DNA of 64,000 nt from Polydactylus sextarius (GCA_016801845.1 CM028906.1:17368001-17432000), one strand, 5' to 3'. Counted from the first letter of the stretch, positions 26,643-38,640 are shown. Notes: generated from the sequence alone by a model not told the origin. Made by a program: numbers and translations.

Positions 26643-29600
26643 GGAGGGAGTATGAAGAAAGTAGTAAATATGAGAAATGGGGAAAGCCCCTTGTAAGGTG
26701 AAATAAGGGGCACTTGGGGACTTGCCTTGTACATTGCACCTGTCTTATCACCATTTAACTCTTATTTGTTGTTCTTACTAAACTGTCAGCAATTCCCTGA
26801 CTTCTTGGCCTTTATCTGTAAAATGCCATGGAAATGCTGACAGGCTGCCAAACTGGAACTGTCTGGAAAAGACTGCTGCCGCCTTTTCTTTTCTTCAGCT
26901 CCTTTCTACCATGTATTGTCAAAATTAGATGTGCAAGCACAGAACTGCACTCAGTTGCATTTATATTCCACAGTCCACCTTTCAAGTACAAATTCTAATT
27001 GACTCCTCCCTCACCGGCAACTTAGCAGCACATATTTGTGAGCATGCTGTTCAAGCAAACATGTCTCATGCGTTCTTGCAGGCCGTGTCAGTGATGTTTC
27101 TGGTAATTGTGTATTTTTCTGGATCGATTCAATTGTCTCTTGATGTATTCCTCGCTCAGTTGAGCATGTCATTACACTCATCATTTGTGTGCAGTTTAAT
27201 GCGATATGCAACAAGGTTATATTTCTATGGTAGTTTAATTTGAGGACTTGGTGCATTTCAGCTGCAACCGTCTCTCTGTCTCTCTTTTCCACTTGCGTTC
27301 AGAAATTGCCTCGACAATGATTCCATACTCGTCCGCCTTGCTCGGTCATGCCACATTTTAAGTTCACATTGGGAGATATTCCAATTATCAATTGGGTAAT
27401 GTGATGAAAATGGTAACTTTCTCTCTTTAGCGTGGGTGTGCTGATCAATTTTGCTCGAGCGCACTGCATCATGAAATTATATCCATCTGTTGCTTTATGT
27501 CTTTTTCATTGGATGTAGCTTTAGTAATTTATACACTTCTCACTGGCTCTTGAATGGTGGATGCACGCACTGGTGACTAAGAAGCTTATACAGTGCTATG
27601 TAAACAAATGCACCTTGCGTCAAGGAGTATTGGCCTCTACATTTCTACAAGGTAGTGGACAGTTAGCCACATTAATGTTGGTGCAAGAGAATTTGGGCAT
27701 GCACTGGGAGGTAAATTTCAAGTTCGTGTATTGTTTTATGTTCACAACTTGAACTGCACTAACACAGTATTCCCCAACCAAGGTCCAACACAAACACTAA
27801 AAATGATTTGGTAGCTTTATTTGATCAAGGCCTTACGGTAGCCTTCTCTTTGCCCTATCATATAATAATTATTACCTCCTATTACCTGTCTTTGTTTTGC
27901 TTGATGCACTGTTCAGTCACAAAGCCATGGTGTATGTGAAAGTGACAGGGTTCTCATTAACTTTAATTACTGTGTGCCAAGTCATCTGAAGGCAGTGTTT
28001 TGTCCCAGGAACCGCCCAGCCCCCTACTCGCAGCCACAGGCCCTGTCCTTCATCACCTGTGAAGGTCTAATCTTATCTGTGGCTGTTGCATGGCTCTTCA
28101 TTAATCACTCCCCCGGCCCAATCAAACAGTGACTGATGGTTGACATGGCCTTGTCCGGCTATACTTCAGGTGTTGGGAGTCGCTGTTTGGTTGGCCAGGG
28201 CACAATGTGCTATAGATCCTGTGGCTGATTGTCGATTGTGTCTGTGTGTGCATAAACACGATGAAGTCATTTATGTGGGGCACGCGATGAGCCATGTAAC
28301 CGTGTGCCAACTGTCCAGTGCACCTGAGGTTTAACATATTACTCTGATGCTGCTGACCTTGTCACATCAGGAGCTGTGATCTCCGAGCCTTACTTTGATT
28401 TGTTATACTTCAAGCTGTGAAGTGGGTACCATAAATTTCTGCTCAATGACTTAAAACTTTCAGTGCATTTTCTCAAAGCTGAGATGCTAAATTACTGCCC
28501 CATCTCTTGGTGAGTTTAGTTGAAGACGTGATTGACAAGTAATATCACAAATGGAAAGGGGTTTATACAGTGAAAGAGGGCTGCAGGTAGGAAAAAGGAA
28601 GAGGGTGGTGGAAAATAAATAGTTTGTTCTTGTAGCTGCAGGATATAAATGACACAAAGATGAAACAAATCAACCTTAGGTAGCCGCAGCCTTTAGCCAA
28701 TCCATAGTAATCAGTGAGACTGCATTGAACTCTCTGCTTCATGGACCCTTACCAATCAGCAGAGAAAACAGAGATCTGTCATCTCTTTCCCTCTACTCAC
28801 TGATGGAGGCAAGGAGCAGTGAGAGTGAAGTGTGGTAATTATATATGAAGGGACTGGGGGGTGTATGTTTATATATTTTTGTGTCATTTGCACCTTTTTA
28901 AAGCCGTTTTGCTCCACATTATTTGTCATTCAACACAGTGTGTCCTGCTGACAGTGATTAGAGGATTGATCAGGGATGTGAACTAATACATACCCACTGC
29001 TGATGTCAAAACACAGATGGCATGACTCACTTTTCTGCCTTCTGAAAGAGATTTTTGTTTAATCTTGTCTTATGGACACGTCTGGCCAGCTGACTTAAGT
29101 GGGAGGGGGAGGGGGGGGTCCGTTTGTATTGATCTTCGTCGCTGTGACAGAGAAAGATGAAATTAAACATGAGGCAATATGTAATTCAGAAAATATCGCT
29201 TATCTCCTCCTGGCTACGGACATACAAACTGGAGGCGCACACATATATGCACATACACAAACATTCAACATCTGTTATGCAGTGGCATCACAAAATGATC
29301 CTCCTGGAAGGCAGATGATTTGCCACCGCTGTGCTCAGGTTTTCATAACCTTTGGATACTTCCCATCCTTGTCCTACAGAGAACCGAGGACAAAGCTCTG
29401 CCCTATTAGAGATGAATAATGAGCCTGTTGGCAAAAGAGACGCTGCTAATATTTTGTCCAAATATCTCAAATCTGTCCTCAATGATAATGTATTCTGCAC
29501 CAGTGCCAAACAGCTCTATATTTGAAGAGGTGATTTAATCGCAGATATGACTTATAAAATCTTTAGTCTGAAAAAGGAAGGACTGAAAAAAATCCTCTCA

Positions 29601-31587
29601 CGTTGAAATGTCTGGAGGGTGTATAGGCATCACAATAAGGGCTTAGTTTGTTCTCCTGTAATTGATGCTTTGCCTGTGTGCCGGCATAGCTTTGTTTGTT
29701 TATGCAAATGGCTGTGATGACCTGTTGGTCCCCAATCTAGCAGGGAAATGGCAGCCAATGCTTTGGGGAGTGAGCCATTGATCTCTCTTCAGTGCCTCTT
29801 TCTTCACAGGTACTTGGGATTATGTGAGCCATAGAGAGACAAAATAAAACATCACAAAACTGGGAAAAAATCACTATAACTTCTGATATATACATGTATA
29901 GCATATAAGCTTCAGGCTAATTGCTGCTTATGTGACACCTACCAAGCTGTCTTGTGTTCAAGTGCTCACTTTGCTTCCCTTATATCGGGCTCTTGAGGTT
30001 TGATGCTGCCTAAACGACACAGCTGTAATTCCCCCAAGCAGCACACCCTGCAACTGTTATACACAAACACACAAACAAAAATAAAGAGGTGGGCTGTTGA
30101 TGGATGTGCTTTTCTAGAATATTTCATAATATGTAGTGTTGCAGTGGTCAGTTGTATAAGACTGCGAGGGAGAAAATCACTCTTTATACTGTACTGAATA
30201 GTAACAAATCATATCTGTAGCCAGATTTTTAAGAATGATTGCTTTTGTTAGTGAGTTTGCCATTTTATGGAGGAAAACAAAATCATTTTCTTTGAATATC
30301 CCACTGTGTGTTGAACTACCAACATGTGGAAGCAAAAAAAAATGTTGGTGTAGTAGCGATGGGAGCCTTTTTGTGTGAATAGATAAATTAATAGTAAATA
30401 AATTCACTACTGTGGAAGGTTAAGCCCGCATTAGGTGATTTTTCTGTTTTCAATCAGACTACAGCATTTTACTTTTCAAACTGGAAAGACAGCATTAGGA
30501 AAGTGATGGTGTGTGGACCAGGGGAAGAGGCTCACAAAGCCGCTCCCCAGGGTAGATTATTGCTCTGTAAAAAAAAAAATCTTTGAAAAGAAACACTCAC
30601 TTTGCACTATCAGCTCTCACTCCTGGACACACATTTTTTGAAATGTCAGTTCTTTAGGGCCACAGCTCTAATTTTTGTTCCACTCAGTGTAAGTAAATAG
30701 GTCTGACTGTGAGTTTTTGTTCACAGATCCCTGGAGAGTGGTATGCACGCTCAGCAGAGAGACCTCTCACTGCAACCTCCCTCTAACATATTGATCAGAA
30801 ATGGCTATTGGCGTTAGCCCTGTGAACAAAACGCTGCTTCACTGAGTTCACTTCCCTGCTGTGCAACTACATGAAGAAACAAAACATTTAACAATTCTTT
30901 TTGTGCACTGCTATTTAACTTAGATCTTAAGCCCTAATGACGTCACCGACAGGCACGGAGGGAGGATAAAAAAGAAGGAAAAGGACTTATGTGAGCTGCA
31001 CATGTTCAAATTACTTTATATACTTGTTTCTCTACCTGCCACTCTTATGTTCCAGCCTCAGAAGAAGACCAAGAACAGAGCACATTGTGGTGATTTAGAA
31101 AATCAAGGGCAGGTAAATAGTGTTTTCTGGCTCTTCACTCAAACTTGTTTGCTGACATCAAAATGAGGAAGAGGTTTGACATGTGCATCTAGGTACATTT
31201 CCCCGCCGAAAGCAATAATCCCCTTGACATTTGAAATAACTTGAACATGAAAAAAGACAATGTTTATACAGATTCAGAGTACAGAATGTGCAGTGTTTTG
31301 TATCCACATTATAGGAACAAGCATTGTTTTTTTCCTTTCTGTGACTTCTGTGACTGTTGTATGAGGAGGGAAAAGAAGGACCTCTTCATACTTGCCTTCC
31401 AATTTTAAACGCCTAAACTGTTCTGTTAAAAATGATTGCTTTTATCTGTGTCATTTTTTTTTCTTTTTCAAATGATTACAAACAGGAAATCCATCCGGTG
31501 TATATCTTTAAACATTAGAGACACAGGCACTAACCTTTTGGTCCACCGTTAACTTTAATCTTAATGATCCGCTTTGCTTCATCTTAT
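26643..31587. other. Non-coding region left of the MITE-like element
   Basis: Unique sequence. A patch at 27300-27480 combines AT-rich homeodomain-like motifs with CpG dinucleotides and may be a conserved regulatory element. No exon of a second gene is visible. Confidence 0.55.
29101..29118 (+). other. G-quadruplex-capable G run
   Basis: GGGAGGGGGAGGGGGGGG supplies four runs of at least three G with one-base spacers. No gene is visible next to it. Confidence 0.55.
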
Positions 31588-32058
31588 TCAGTACGCTTCC
31601 ATGCACACTAATATTCCATTATCATTCCAAATATGTCAATATTTGGAATTTTCTACAGTTTATGTAACCATCATATATTATTTGTATATTCCAAATTTGA
31701 CCTTATTTTGAAATTTAGATAATAGTTAGTTGGATATTCCAATATTATATAACACATAATATGTGGAATATGTGTCCAAGTTGGGTTTTTATTTTTACGG
31801 CAGTTTGTGACCAACTACAAGGGAAGTGCTTGAGTTTTGCAAAACTGCTCTTTGACAAGGCAGGAAATTCTCCAGAAGGGCAATAATGTTGGAGACGGTG
31901 TAGCTATTGGGTGTATGAATACGCATGGCTGTATGTAAATGGGAATATTAGTTATTATTATATTCATTTACAGTAGCCATGTAAACAGCTTAAACGGAAT
32001 ATTTTTTTTTCAGATTAAGGGCAAAAAACAGAATATTTTGTGCATGTAAACGTAGTGA
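31588..32058. mobile_element. MITE-like non-autonomous DNA transposon, about 470 bp, with imperfect 30-bp terminal inverted repeats
   Basis: The left end contains TACGCTTCCATGCACAC and the right end, reverse-complemented, contains TACGTTTACATGCACAA. Over about 30 positions the two ends match at roughly 24. The interior is AT-rich, has no coding capacity and is full of short ATTCC/GGAAT repeats and a perfect hairpin, which suits a self-complementary MITE. I recall GTTTACATG-type ends as widespread in teleost genomes but cannot name the family. No clear target-site duplication was identified. The element lies about 170 bp beyond the insyn1 stop and may be part of its 3' UTR. Confidence 0.55.
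31624..31649. repeat. Perfect hairpin, 11-bp stem with GTCA loop, inside the MITE-like element
   Basis: ATTCCAAATAT is followed by gtca and then its exact reverse complement ATATTTGGAAT. It lies near the left end of the proposed element. Confidence 0.7.
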
Positions 32059-32117
32059 TTGTGTTTTCCCTGAGCCTCAGAATGACATTAGGTAGTCGAG
32101 TGATTTCCCATATATCA

Positions 32118-32143
32118 TTTATTTATTTAGTAATTAATTTATT
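32118..32143 (-). promoter_or_regulatory. Candidate polyadenylation signals for insyn1
   Basis: Three AATAAA hexamers read on the minus strand (32138-32143, 32122-32127 and 32118-32123), the nearest about 85 nt past the tail-frame stop at 32228. They are the first such signals downstream, in AT-rich DNA. Use is unproven, and a longer 3' UTR running into the adjacent repeat is possible. Confidence 0.35.
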
Positions 32144-32227
32144 TGTGTATTAATCTATGAGCTATGTATTTAATATTAAATTATGCACAGTCCTCTTCAT
32201 GAGATTTATGATAAACTTAGGGCTTTC

Positions 32228-33048
32228 TCAGTGGTCCTTTGTTTTCTGTTTGGTTGGAATATAGGGCAGTACAGTTTGGGTGCTCTTGTCAGAGACAGTT
32301 TGTGTGCTGCTATTTCGTAACAGTTTTTTGCGGCAGCCGGGATTTAAGAGACCTTTCCTGGGTAGCGTGTGAGCCCCTGTCGTCCCTTTCACTGGCGAGG
32401 AGACATAGGAAGGGTCCAGACAGTTATGGAGGAGTGAGTGCTCAGAGGAAGAACGTTTGGGGCGACTGAGCTGGCTAGGAGACTGGGCTCAGTGTCGCTC
32501 TCTGGTGTAGCACAGCCACTCTTGTCCTCCTGTAAGTCATCTTGCTCCTCCTCCTCCTCGTCATCGTCACAGCACAACGCGTGGTACAGAATTTTGTCAC
32601 TGAAGCGCACTCTTTCTCTTGTGCCAGAGGTACGGGAAGTCTTGTGGCTGTGTGTGGAGCTGCTGGCCTCCTCACTGGATGAATCTGGAGTAATTATGCG
32701 GGGCCCGTTGGGGATGGGCAGCCCGCCGTTCATCTGGGAGTAGACCGAGGCAGTGGTGGGGGGTGGGGTGGGGGTCTGCGTCTGGGTGGGGATGGTCCCG
32801 CGGCCCATCTCCATTCGTAGATCACCCATTTGCTCACCAGGTCTGCGGGCGGCGGCACCAGCAGCCTCCAGGTAGCTGCAAAACTCCCAGCTATCAGAAA
32901 GCACATCTGCATTGAGGAAGTCCAGCCTGAAGGCCTCTCCCAAACCCCGCTCACTGCTGGACGTGCTGCTTGCTGTGGCCACTGTCCAGTCATCTGGCTC
33001 CAGGTCAAAGTCAAAGTCGGACGTTAGTTTATCGATCTGACCCACCAC
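32228..33048 (-). CDS. insyn1: insyn1 (inhibitory synaptic factor 1), large 3' coding exon, partial, with an apparent -1 frameshift
   Basis: The protein is a vertebrate postsynaptic scaffold component reported to associate with gephyrin and the dystrophin complex at inhibitory synapses. Exon residues 1-21 carry VVGQIDKLTSDFDFDLEPDD, followed by the block LSDSWEFCSYL (residues 50-60), the block MNGGLPIPNGPR plus TPDSSSEEA (residues 106-128) and RERVRFSDKILYHALCCDDD (residues 144-163). An acidic run comes next (residues 161-171). I recognise these as INSYN1 blocks in their usual order. The entering frame runs on for 219 codons and stops with TGA at 32389-32391, its last 20 or so residues unlike the family. 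The expected tail, RNSSTQTVSDKSTQTVLPY, lies in the -1 frame and ends with TGA at 32228-32230. One base is therefore missing, or two are extra, somewhere between 32392 and 32488. Joined across the shift, the exon would encode about 273 residues, which with a short first exon is near the family length of about 290. The initiator Met exon is not in the part I can read. Family identity is firm; intactness is not. Confidence 0.87.
32455..32461 (-). other. CCCAAAC heptamer in -1 slippery-site register
   Basis: On the insyn1 sense strand the codons are GCC CCA AAC GTT, so C CCA AAC fits the X XXY YYZ pattern in the zero frame. A -1 slip here would re-read C at 32455 and continue as CGT TCT TCC into the conserved tail. 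The site lies inside the 97-nt window (32392-32488) where the frame must change. I see no convincing pseudoknot or strong stem just downstream, so the match may be chance. The short C run could equally be where a base was lost. Confidence 0.3.
32758..32774 (+). other. G-quadruplex-capable G runs inside the insyn1 exon (template strand)
   Basis: The plus strand reads GGGGGGTGGGGTGGGGG, with more G runs just after it (GGGTGGGG near 32783-32790). The coding strand is correspondingly C-rich and encodes the proline/threonine-rich stretch around exon residues 84-99 (TQTQTPTPPPTT). The run spacing meets the usual G4 definition. Such tracts are error-prone in sequencing. Confidence 0.5.
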
Positions 33049-33085
33049 CTAAAATAGAAGATGACAGTAGGAGAGAGAAGAACTT
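33049..33085 (-). other. Splice acceptor of the insyn1 exon
   Basis: Read on the minus strand, a pyrimidine-rich stretch ends in tctattttAG (AG at 33049-33050). It is followed directly by GTGGTGGGTCAG in the insyn1 frame, phase 0. The position matches the family, in which VVxQIDKL follows a short basic helical N-terminal exon. The GTG at 33048 is an internal valine codon, not a start codon. Confidence 0.8.
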
Positions 33086-36000
33086 ATGAGAAACCAATGA
33101 GATATTAAAAGCTATTTCAGGTCCAGGTATTTTCAGATAAGTGTATTTTTAGCTGTGTTAGTAGATGGTCATGTTTGAAGTGGTCAATCTGGTCATGACT
33201 GGTTCAGTCTGTCTGTACTGGTACTGACACTGCATATATGATAAACTAAGGAAACATAAAACAGTGGAAACTGCTTGTGGTTATCACAGTTACAGCAATC
33301 AACAGCTTATAGGGATTAGTAAGTTTGGGACAAAATATTCCTGTGCAGATGCTTTTTAAATAACTTGGAACTGCAAGCTGTCATATGCTTAGATTCTCTT
33401 CTAACAGTTTGTTGGACTGCAAGAATATATAACCACTCTCCCTGGTTCCCAGGTTTAACCGAAGCTAGGATTTATTCAGATTGTTTTTATTTCTGCTTCC
33501 TGTGGACAGGTGTTGTAACTTAGCTTTATTTTACATGAAGACAAATTTAAATATCCTCTGGAATGAGGCTGTAGCACTGAACATGTGTCACAACACAAAG
33601 AGGCCTATTGAGTTCTTAGGGGGAGAGTGAAAGACTGAAAAGCCACTTGGATGGAAGTGGTGAAAGCTGTACATATGCAGTCCAGTAGCTGATTAATTTG
33701 TTGTTGTACCGTATACCTACTACGTTGAACCTTTACAGCTTTACAGTAAAAACACTTAACCAAGTGTCTTTGATGACTATGCATTGAAGTGTGTTTTAAT
33801 CCCAGCTCTATTGTGATGTCTGTGTCAAACAATAGAAACTCGAACGGTCACCTACTGCATGGAAACGTATCACATGAAAGCATTTCATTCATTGTTGCCT
33901 CAAATTTAACCTCAGTACTTCTGTCATGAGCAGCCACAGTGTTGAGTGGTGAATGAATAAAAAGCACTTCAGCTGAAATCACACTGGTTTGCTGACGACA
34001 CTTAAAATCCATGCTCCCTATACTTGACATTTTAACACCTTCAATCAGCATGTTCTGCTCTCAACAACAAAATGAAATGAAAATACTGAGCATGCATGTA
34101 CTGTAAATGATACATTTACCAAAACCATTCAGCAATTAAGCCCGGTGGAAGGAACTCTCAAAAAGTCTTCTTAAACCATGCACACATAGGTTTGCAACAT
34201 AATTGCAGTTGAAAAGGTGTGTGTTTTTACTTAGAGACTTATGGAACATGATCCTTTTTTATGTCTGCCTCCGTATTATTATTTGCAGTGTTTTCTTCAT
34301 TCTGGCTTTTCTGCTTCCTGGTTCTGACTACAAATGAGTGTGGTTGTATCAACAACACAAAGTCTTATCCCTGCATGTTAAATTAAAGTCCTTTTTCATC
34401 CTTTGTCCAACTTTAAAGGAGAAATAATGAGTCTCCGACTGAAAATGCAAACATACTGATAAAGCAAGAGGACTGTTCTGCTCAGTATAAGCTCAAGTGA
34501 TCTGAACAAATGTGGCAGCTGACATCCATGAGCTTAAGATCTTATGCAGTTAAATCTGGAAATTGATTTGAATCTAACATTAATTTGCTCGCTAAATCCT
34601 TGAACCAAAAATAAGAACACTGACTTCCATTAGCAGCTACACATTTCTGATCGAATAGAACGCTTTAAAAAAAAAGGATGCTGAAGGTTGGCTAGATGCT
34701 ACTCCTCTCCTCTCTATGATATATTTTGTACTTTAAAATTAAACCACCTACATTTAAATTTCTGCTGTATACGACATTAATGTCACTGGCTCGTCTGTCA
34801 ATGAGCTTCTCTGCAGATCTGCCAGTTGTGGCATCATACACCTCATGAGTACCTGGACTATGCTTCTCTATTGGCAGACTGCCCTTAGGGAATTGGGCTG
34901 TATGAATCCTCTAATCCCTGAATTACTCAACCTGTTTGTTGTGTGATTTGCAGACATTTTACTCATGGACTTGTTAATGTAAGATGTTTTTCAGGCTCAG
35001 AGGAGGTTGAAAAGCTTTGTTTACACAATTGCACAATTTGAACAAGGGTCTTAATTGAATCAATGAGTTAAAAAATTATCTGTCAACTGTATTTCACAAC
35101 CTGCCCCCATAACACCAGTGCAGGCTGTTAATTTGTTAACAGATATAGCAATGAGCAGCAAATCTTTTTCAGTAAATCTTTTTTGCCATTTTTATTTAAA
35201 ACCATTTGAACTCAGACATTATACAGTGATGCTCCAGGAAAGACAAAAAGAATGACAAAAACAGTTTGATGTCTTTGATTATCACACAAATTTTGCTGAG
35301 TGTTTCACTGCAGTAGATCATGACTGCACTTTTTCTGTTTTAAAATGTATCCCCAAGTGTTAGAGGTAAGTTGTGCAAGCTCCCACTGCTAGTTTGTCTG
35401 ACCTCTTGCTTGCGGTATGTAGGCTAATTTAGCTTGATAACTGTCTCAGCTCTAAGGGTCTGCTGAATCTTTCTAGGTCACAATGCAGCACATGCTCATC
35501 AAAGCAACAATGAACACGGGTCTCTGCTTTTTCTTCCAAGTACGAGAACGTGTGATGAAAGAGCTATGGAGTGAATTGGAAGAGCTGATTGCTTTTAGCA
35601 CAAAGGATGAATGAACACATCAGGAACCAGTTATTAACAAGGCACACAATGTATTTGAAATAGAAAACACCCTATAAAAACCTACATGAGTCTAAAATGG
35701 AAGGAGAAAGTAATTGTTGAACTTAACAATGAAAGATTTGCAGAGGAACTCCACCATAACTGTATATCAGTGAAGATGATACGTGTCTTTAAGGGTCTGG
35801 CCTGTCTTTAAACACATTCTGTGAGAGTAAACAGAATCAGTCCAGTGCTCATTTCCTATAAAACAACATGCTCTTGTTTACTGTACCAACACTTAATAAT
35901 TCCTAGCATTTACCCATTGTCATGAGGATAATTTAACAATTCTGTTAGTGGACACATGATGTTACATATGAGGAAGGTAAAACTTGAGGTTAAATACCAG

Positions 36001-38640
36001 TTGTAGTATTTTTGTTTTGTTTCCCTTAAATGTTAAATTCTGGATGTGCAGCTTGAAGCTGTGATGAACCTCTGGCGTCGAGCTGTGTATCCCCCATGGG
36101 CTTTATAGCGCTATCACTCTACAAAGTTTATGATGCGTTGATGGCATATCCTTGTGACTGAAAAGACTCCATTTGCAACACAGTTAAGCAGTAATGTACA
36201 GTATAAGTGTGGATATAAGTGCTGGGGATTTGAGTTTAACTTAAGTCTTTTCTTCTCAGTGTCTCTGCTGACAACTTCACTTTCACAGTTTCTTATCTGT
36301 AAATGGTTTCTAGCTGAAGATACAAGTATGTCAGTGGTTATATGATTATCTATGATTGTCTATGTGTGAATGATCAGTACACAAACTGTGGCAAAAACAC
36401 CATCAGTTTTTTTATTTCATTAATCTTTAGATAATCTATCCATTGTAGAAGCAGGATTGCCAAGCCACCACTAAACGGGCATGATCTTGTTTATACAGGC
36501 CACACAGAGCAATAACTGGTGTAAATTTCTTTTTCTTTTCACTGCACACTATCAGCCGACAGCCACGAGTCAACTGTGGTCAGAGCACCTGATCAACACC
36601 AGGCTCAGTCATTTCAGAGTTCTCAAAGGTGCTTTAAAAGACAGGCTGCCTCGGCAGCATCAGGCGAAGGTTTATTACTGTACCTCAAGACCTGTCTGAG
36701 ATGATTGGGCTGGATAATTGAGGGTCAGAGTGAAAGAGGGCACTTGGAGTCTTGTCTGTGACAGAAAGGCAGAGTGATGGAAAAGACAGACAAGGATAAT
36801 CTCAGACAGAGTGATGGTCAATAATGTAAAAACTCTGTCGAGCGTCTTCGCAGGCGGAGTGGTGATTTGGGGAATAGATTCAGTACTGTCCGCTATCATT
36901 ACACCAGTTCTTCTCTCTAATATTCAGCCCCACCTGGTATCATGATTCATTTATTGTGAATTGGTACCTGTTTCCCTCCCCCCTCAAGTGAGCACCTGTC
37001 CTCTGTTCAGGCTAATTGAAAATGTACTGAAACATTAGTAGAGGAATAAGTTACTCCGCCACCAATGTTTAATGTGTCGTTGAAAAACACAGATTGAGGT
37101 CAAAATTGGCAAATGTGAAAATTTGGCTGTAAAACCGCCTCCGATGAGGAGGTGGATATTTACTCCATGCTCTAATCACTCCACTGATCTTTAAGCAGAT
37201 GTTTAATGGGAATAGCTTGTTGTTATGCGCAGTAATGGGAATATGTATCACTGAGATAAAACTGCATTATAACACGTTTCTAATATCTGTATTTGAAAGG
37301 GCATCGTGTTTTCAAAGGCTACGCTGTCATATTTTGTAGTATAAATCAGTAAATAAAACAGCTTTTGAACATGACATCAGCAGAAATACAGTTTGCACAT
37401 ATGTAAAAAAATAAAATAAAAAAACATAAATCAGGTAAGTTACCAAAATAAATGAGACATAGCATCCACGACTGGGTTCATTTGAAATGCTCACTATATG
37501 AGTGAATATTCTGTGGATTGCTTCATTACACTGTGTTCAAGTGGCTTCTCTCCATCTGTTCCTGTGCCACCCGTTCTTCCAGGTTGAAGAACGGAAGGAT
37601 GTTTTCAGTGCTTGTTTGTTAATTATGCAGCATCTAGTATGGCTTTACTTTTTTTTTCTTTCATGCTGAAAAAAACAACTGAAATGTGTTTAGCACAGCC
37701 ATTCAAACACATCTAAGTGTTATTTCGTTCTCAACGTGTCACAATAGATTTCCAGCTTGCCCCTGTGCAGCACTTCCAGCGCTGGAAGCAGTTTGTGCCA
37801 GTTAGGAAGTCTCAGCAATTATAAAAATGGCCTTGCATGCTGGCTTCGTAAGTAAAACATTCCCAAATATTGTTTTAATGCAGTTAGCTCCTGCAGTTTT
37901 GCAGTTCCTCGTTACACTGTACCCCATGCTTATTTCCCCTCTGCTTAATTCTCCTCAAGATGTGTAGAGGAGCATCCAGGCCATTCACATTGTGGTGATA
38001 TGGTTTATCTTATCCCCCAGAAGCTAATGTATCATCACTGACTTACTTGGAAAGAACATAATTACTGGGTACACTAGAAAAATTGTCCAGTGACTCATAA
38101 ATGTGTGCAATCTCTTCCAGACATCTTATTCACTATTGGATGAAACAGCATTTTGGGAGCATTTTGTGTTTCTTGTTATGTATTTAATATTACCCAGTTG
38201 TATGTGAAAATCATGCACAGTGTTCCATATCTGCACAGGACTGTTGGCTATAATGCTGGGGCATGGGACTTGAAAGCTTGGGGCAGATTTGTGGAGCAGA
38301 AGGCCAGTGCTCTGTCTAACCCACACAAAATAACACACATGCCTGCTTGTAATCTTGACAGGGGTTGTTATGAAGACAAATATCGGTGCTTAGATAATAC
38401 TGAACACATGGATAGACAGCAAAGGAATTAATTATGCTGCAGGACTCTTTCCTATTGACATTTTTATACTTTGTCTCTGCTGTGAAAATTTGTGAAAATG
38501 TCCTTTATAACGGAGTTAACTACATACTTGCGGCTATATTTCAAGCTTACAGGGTATTAGTGTTCCATGTTCACTCAATGTAAAATAAGGATTTTAGTGA
38601 AGGAGAATTTTTAATCTTAATATAATATAGCTGCTTGAGA
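33086..38640 (-). other. Probable insyn1 intron
   Basis: This stretch lies directly upstream of the acceptor on the minus strand and must be transcribed if the 5' exon lies further right. I see only unique AT-rich sequence, and nothing encoding the expected basic helical N-terminal segment. Confidence 0.5.

Noticed and set aside
32438..32743. Plus-strand 101-codon ORF
   Set aside because: It is the antisense shadow of the insyn1 exon; its serine run is the reverse reading of the GAG repeat coding for the acidic stretch.
32475..33014. Other minus-strand ORFs inside the insyn1 exon
   Set aside because: Out of frame with the recognised blocks and without family resemblance.
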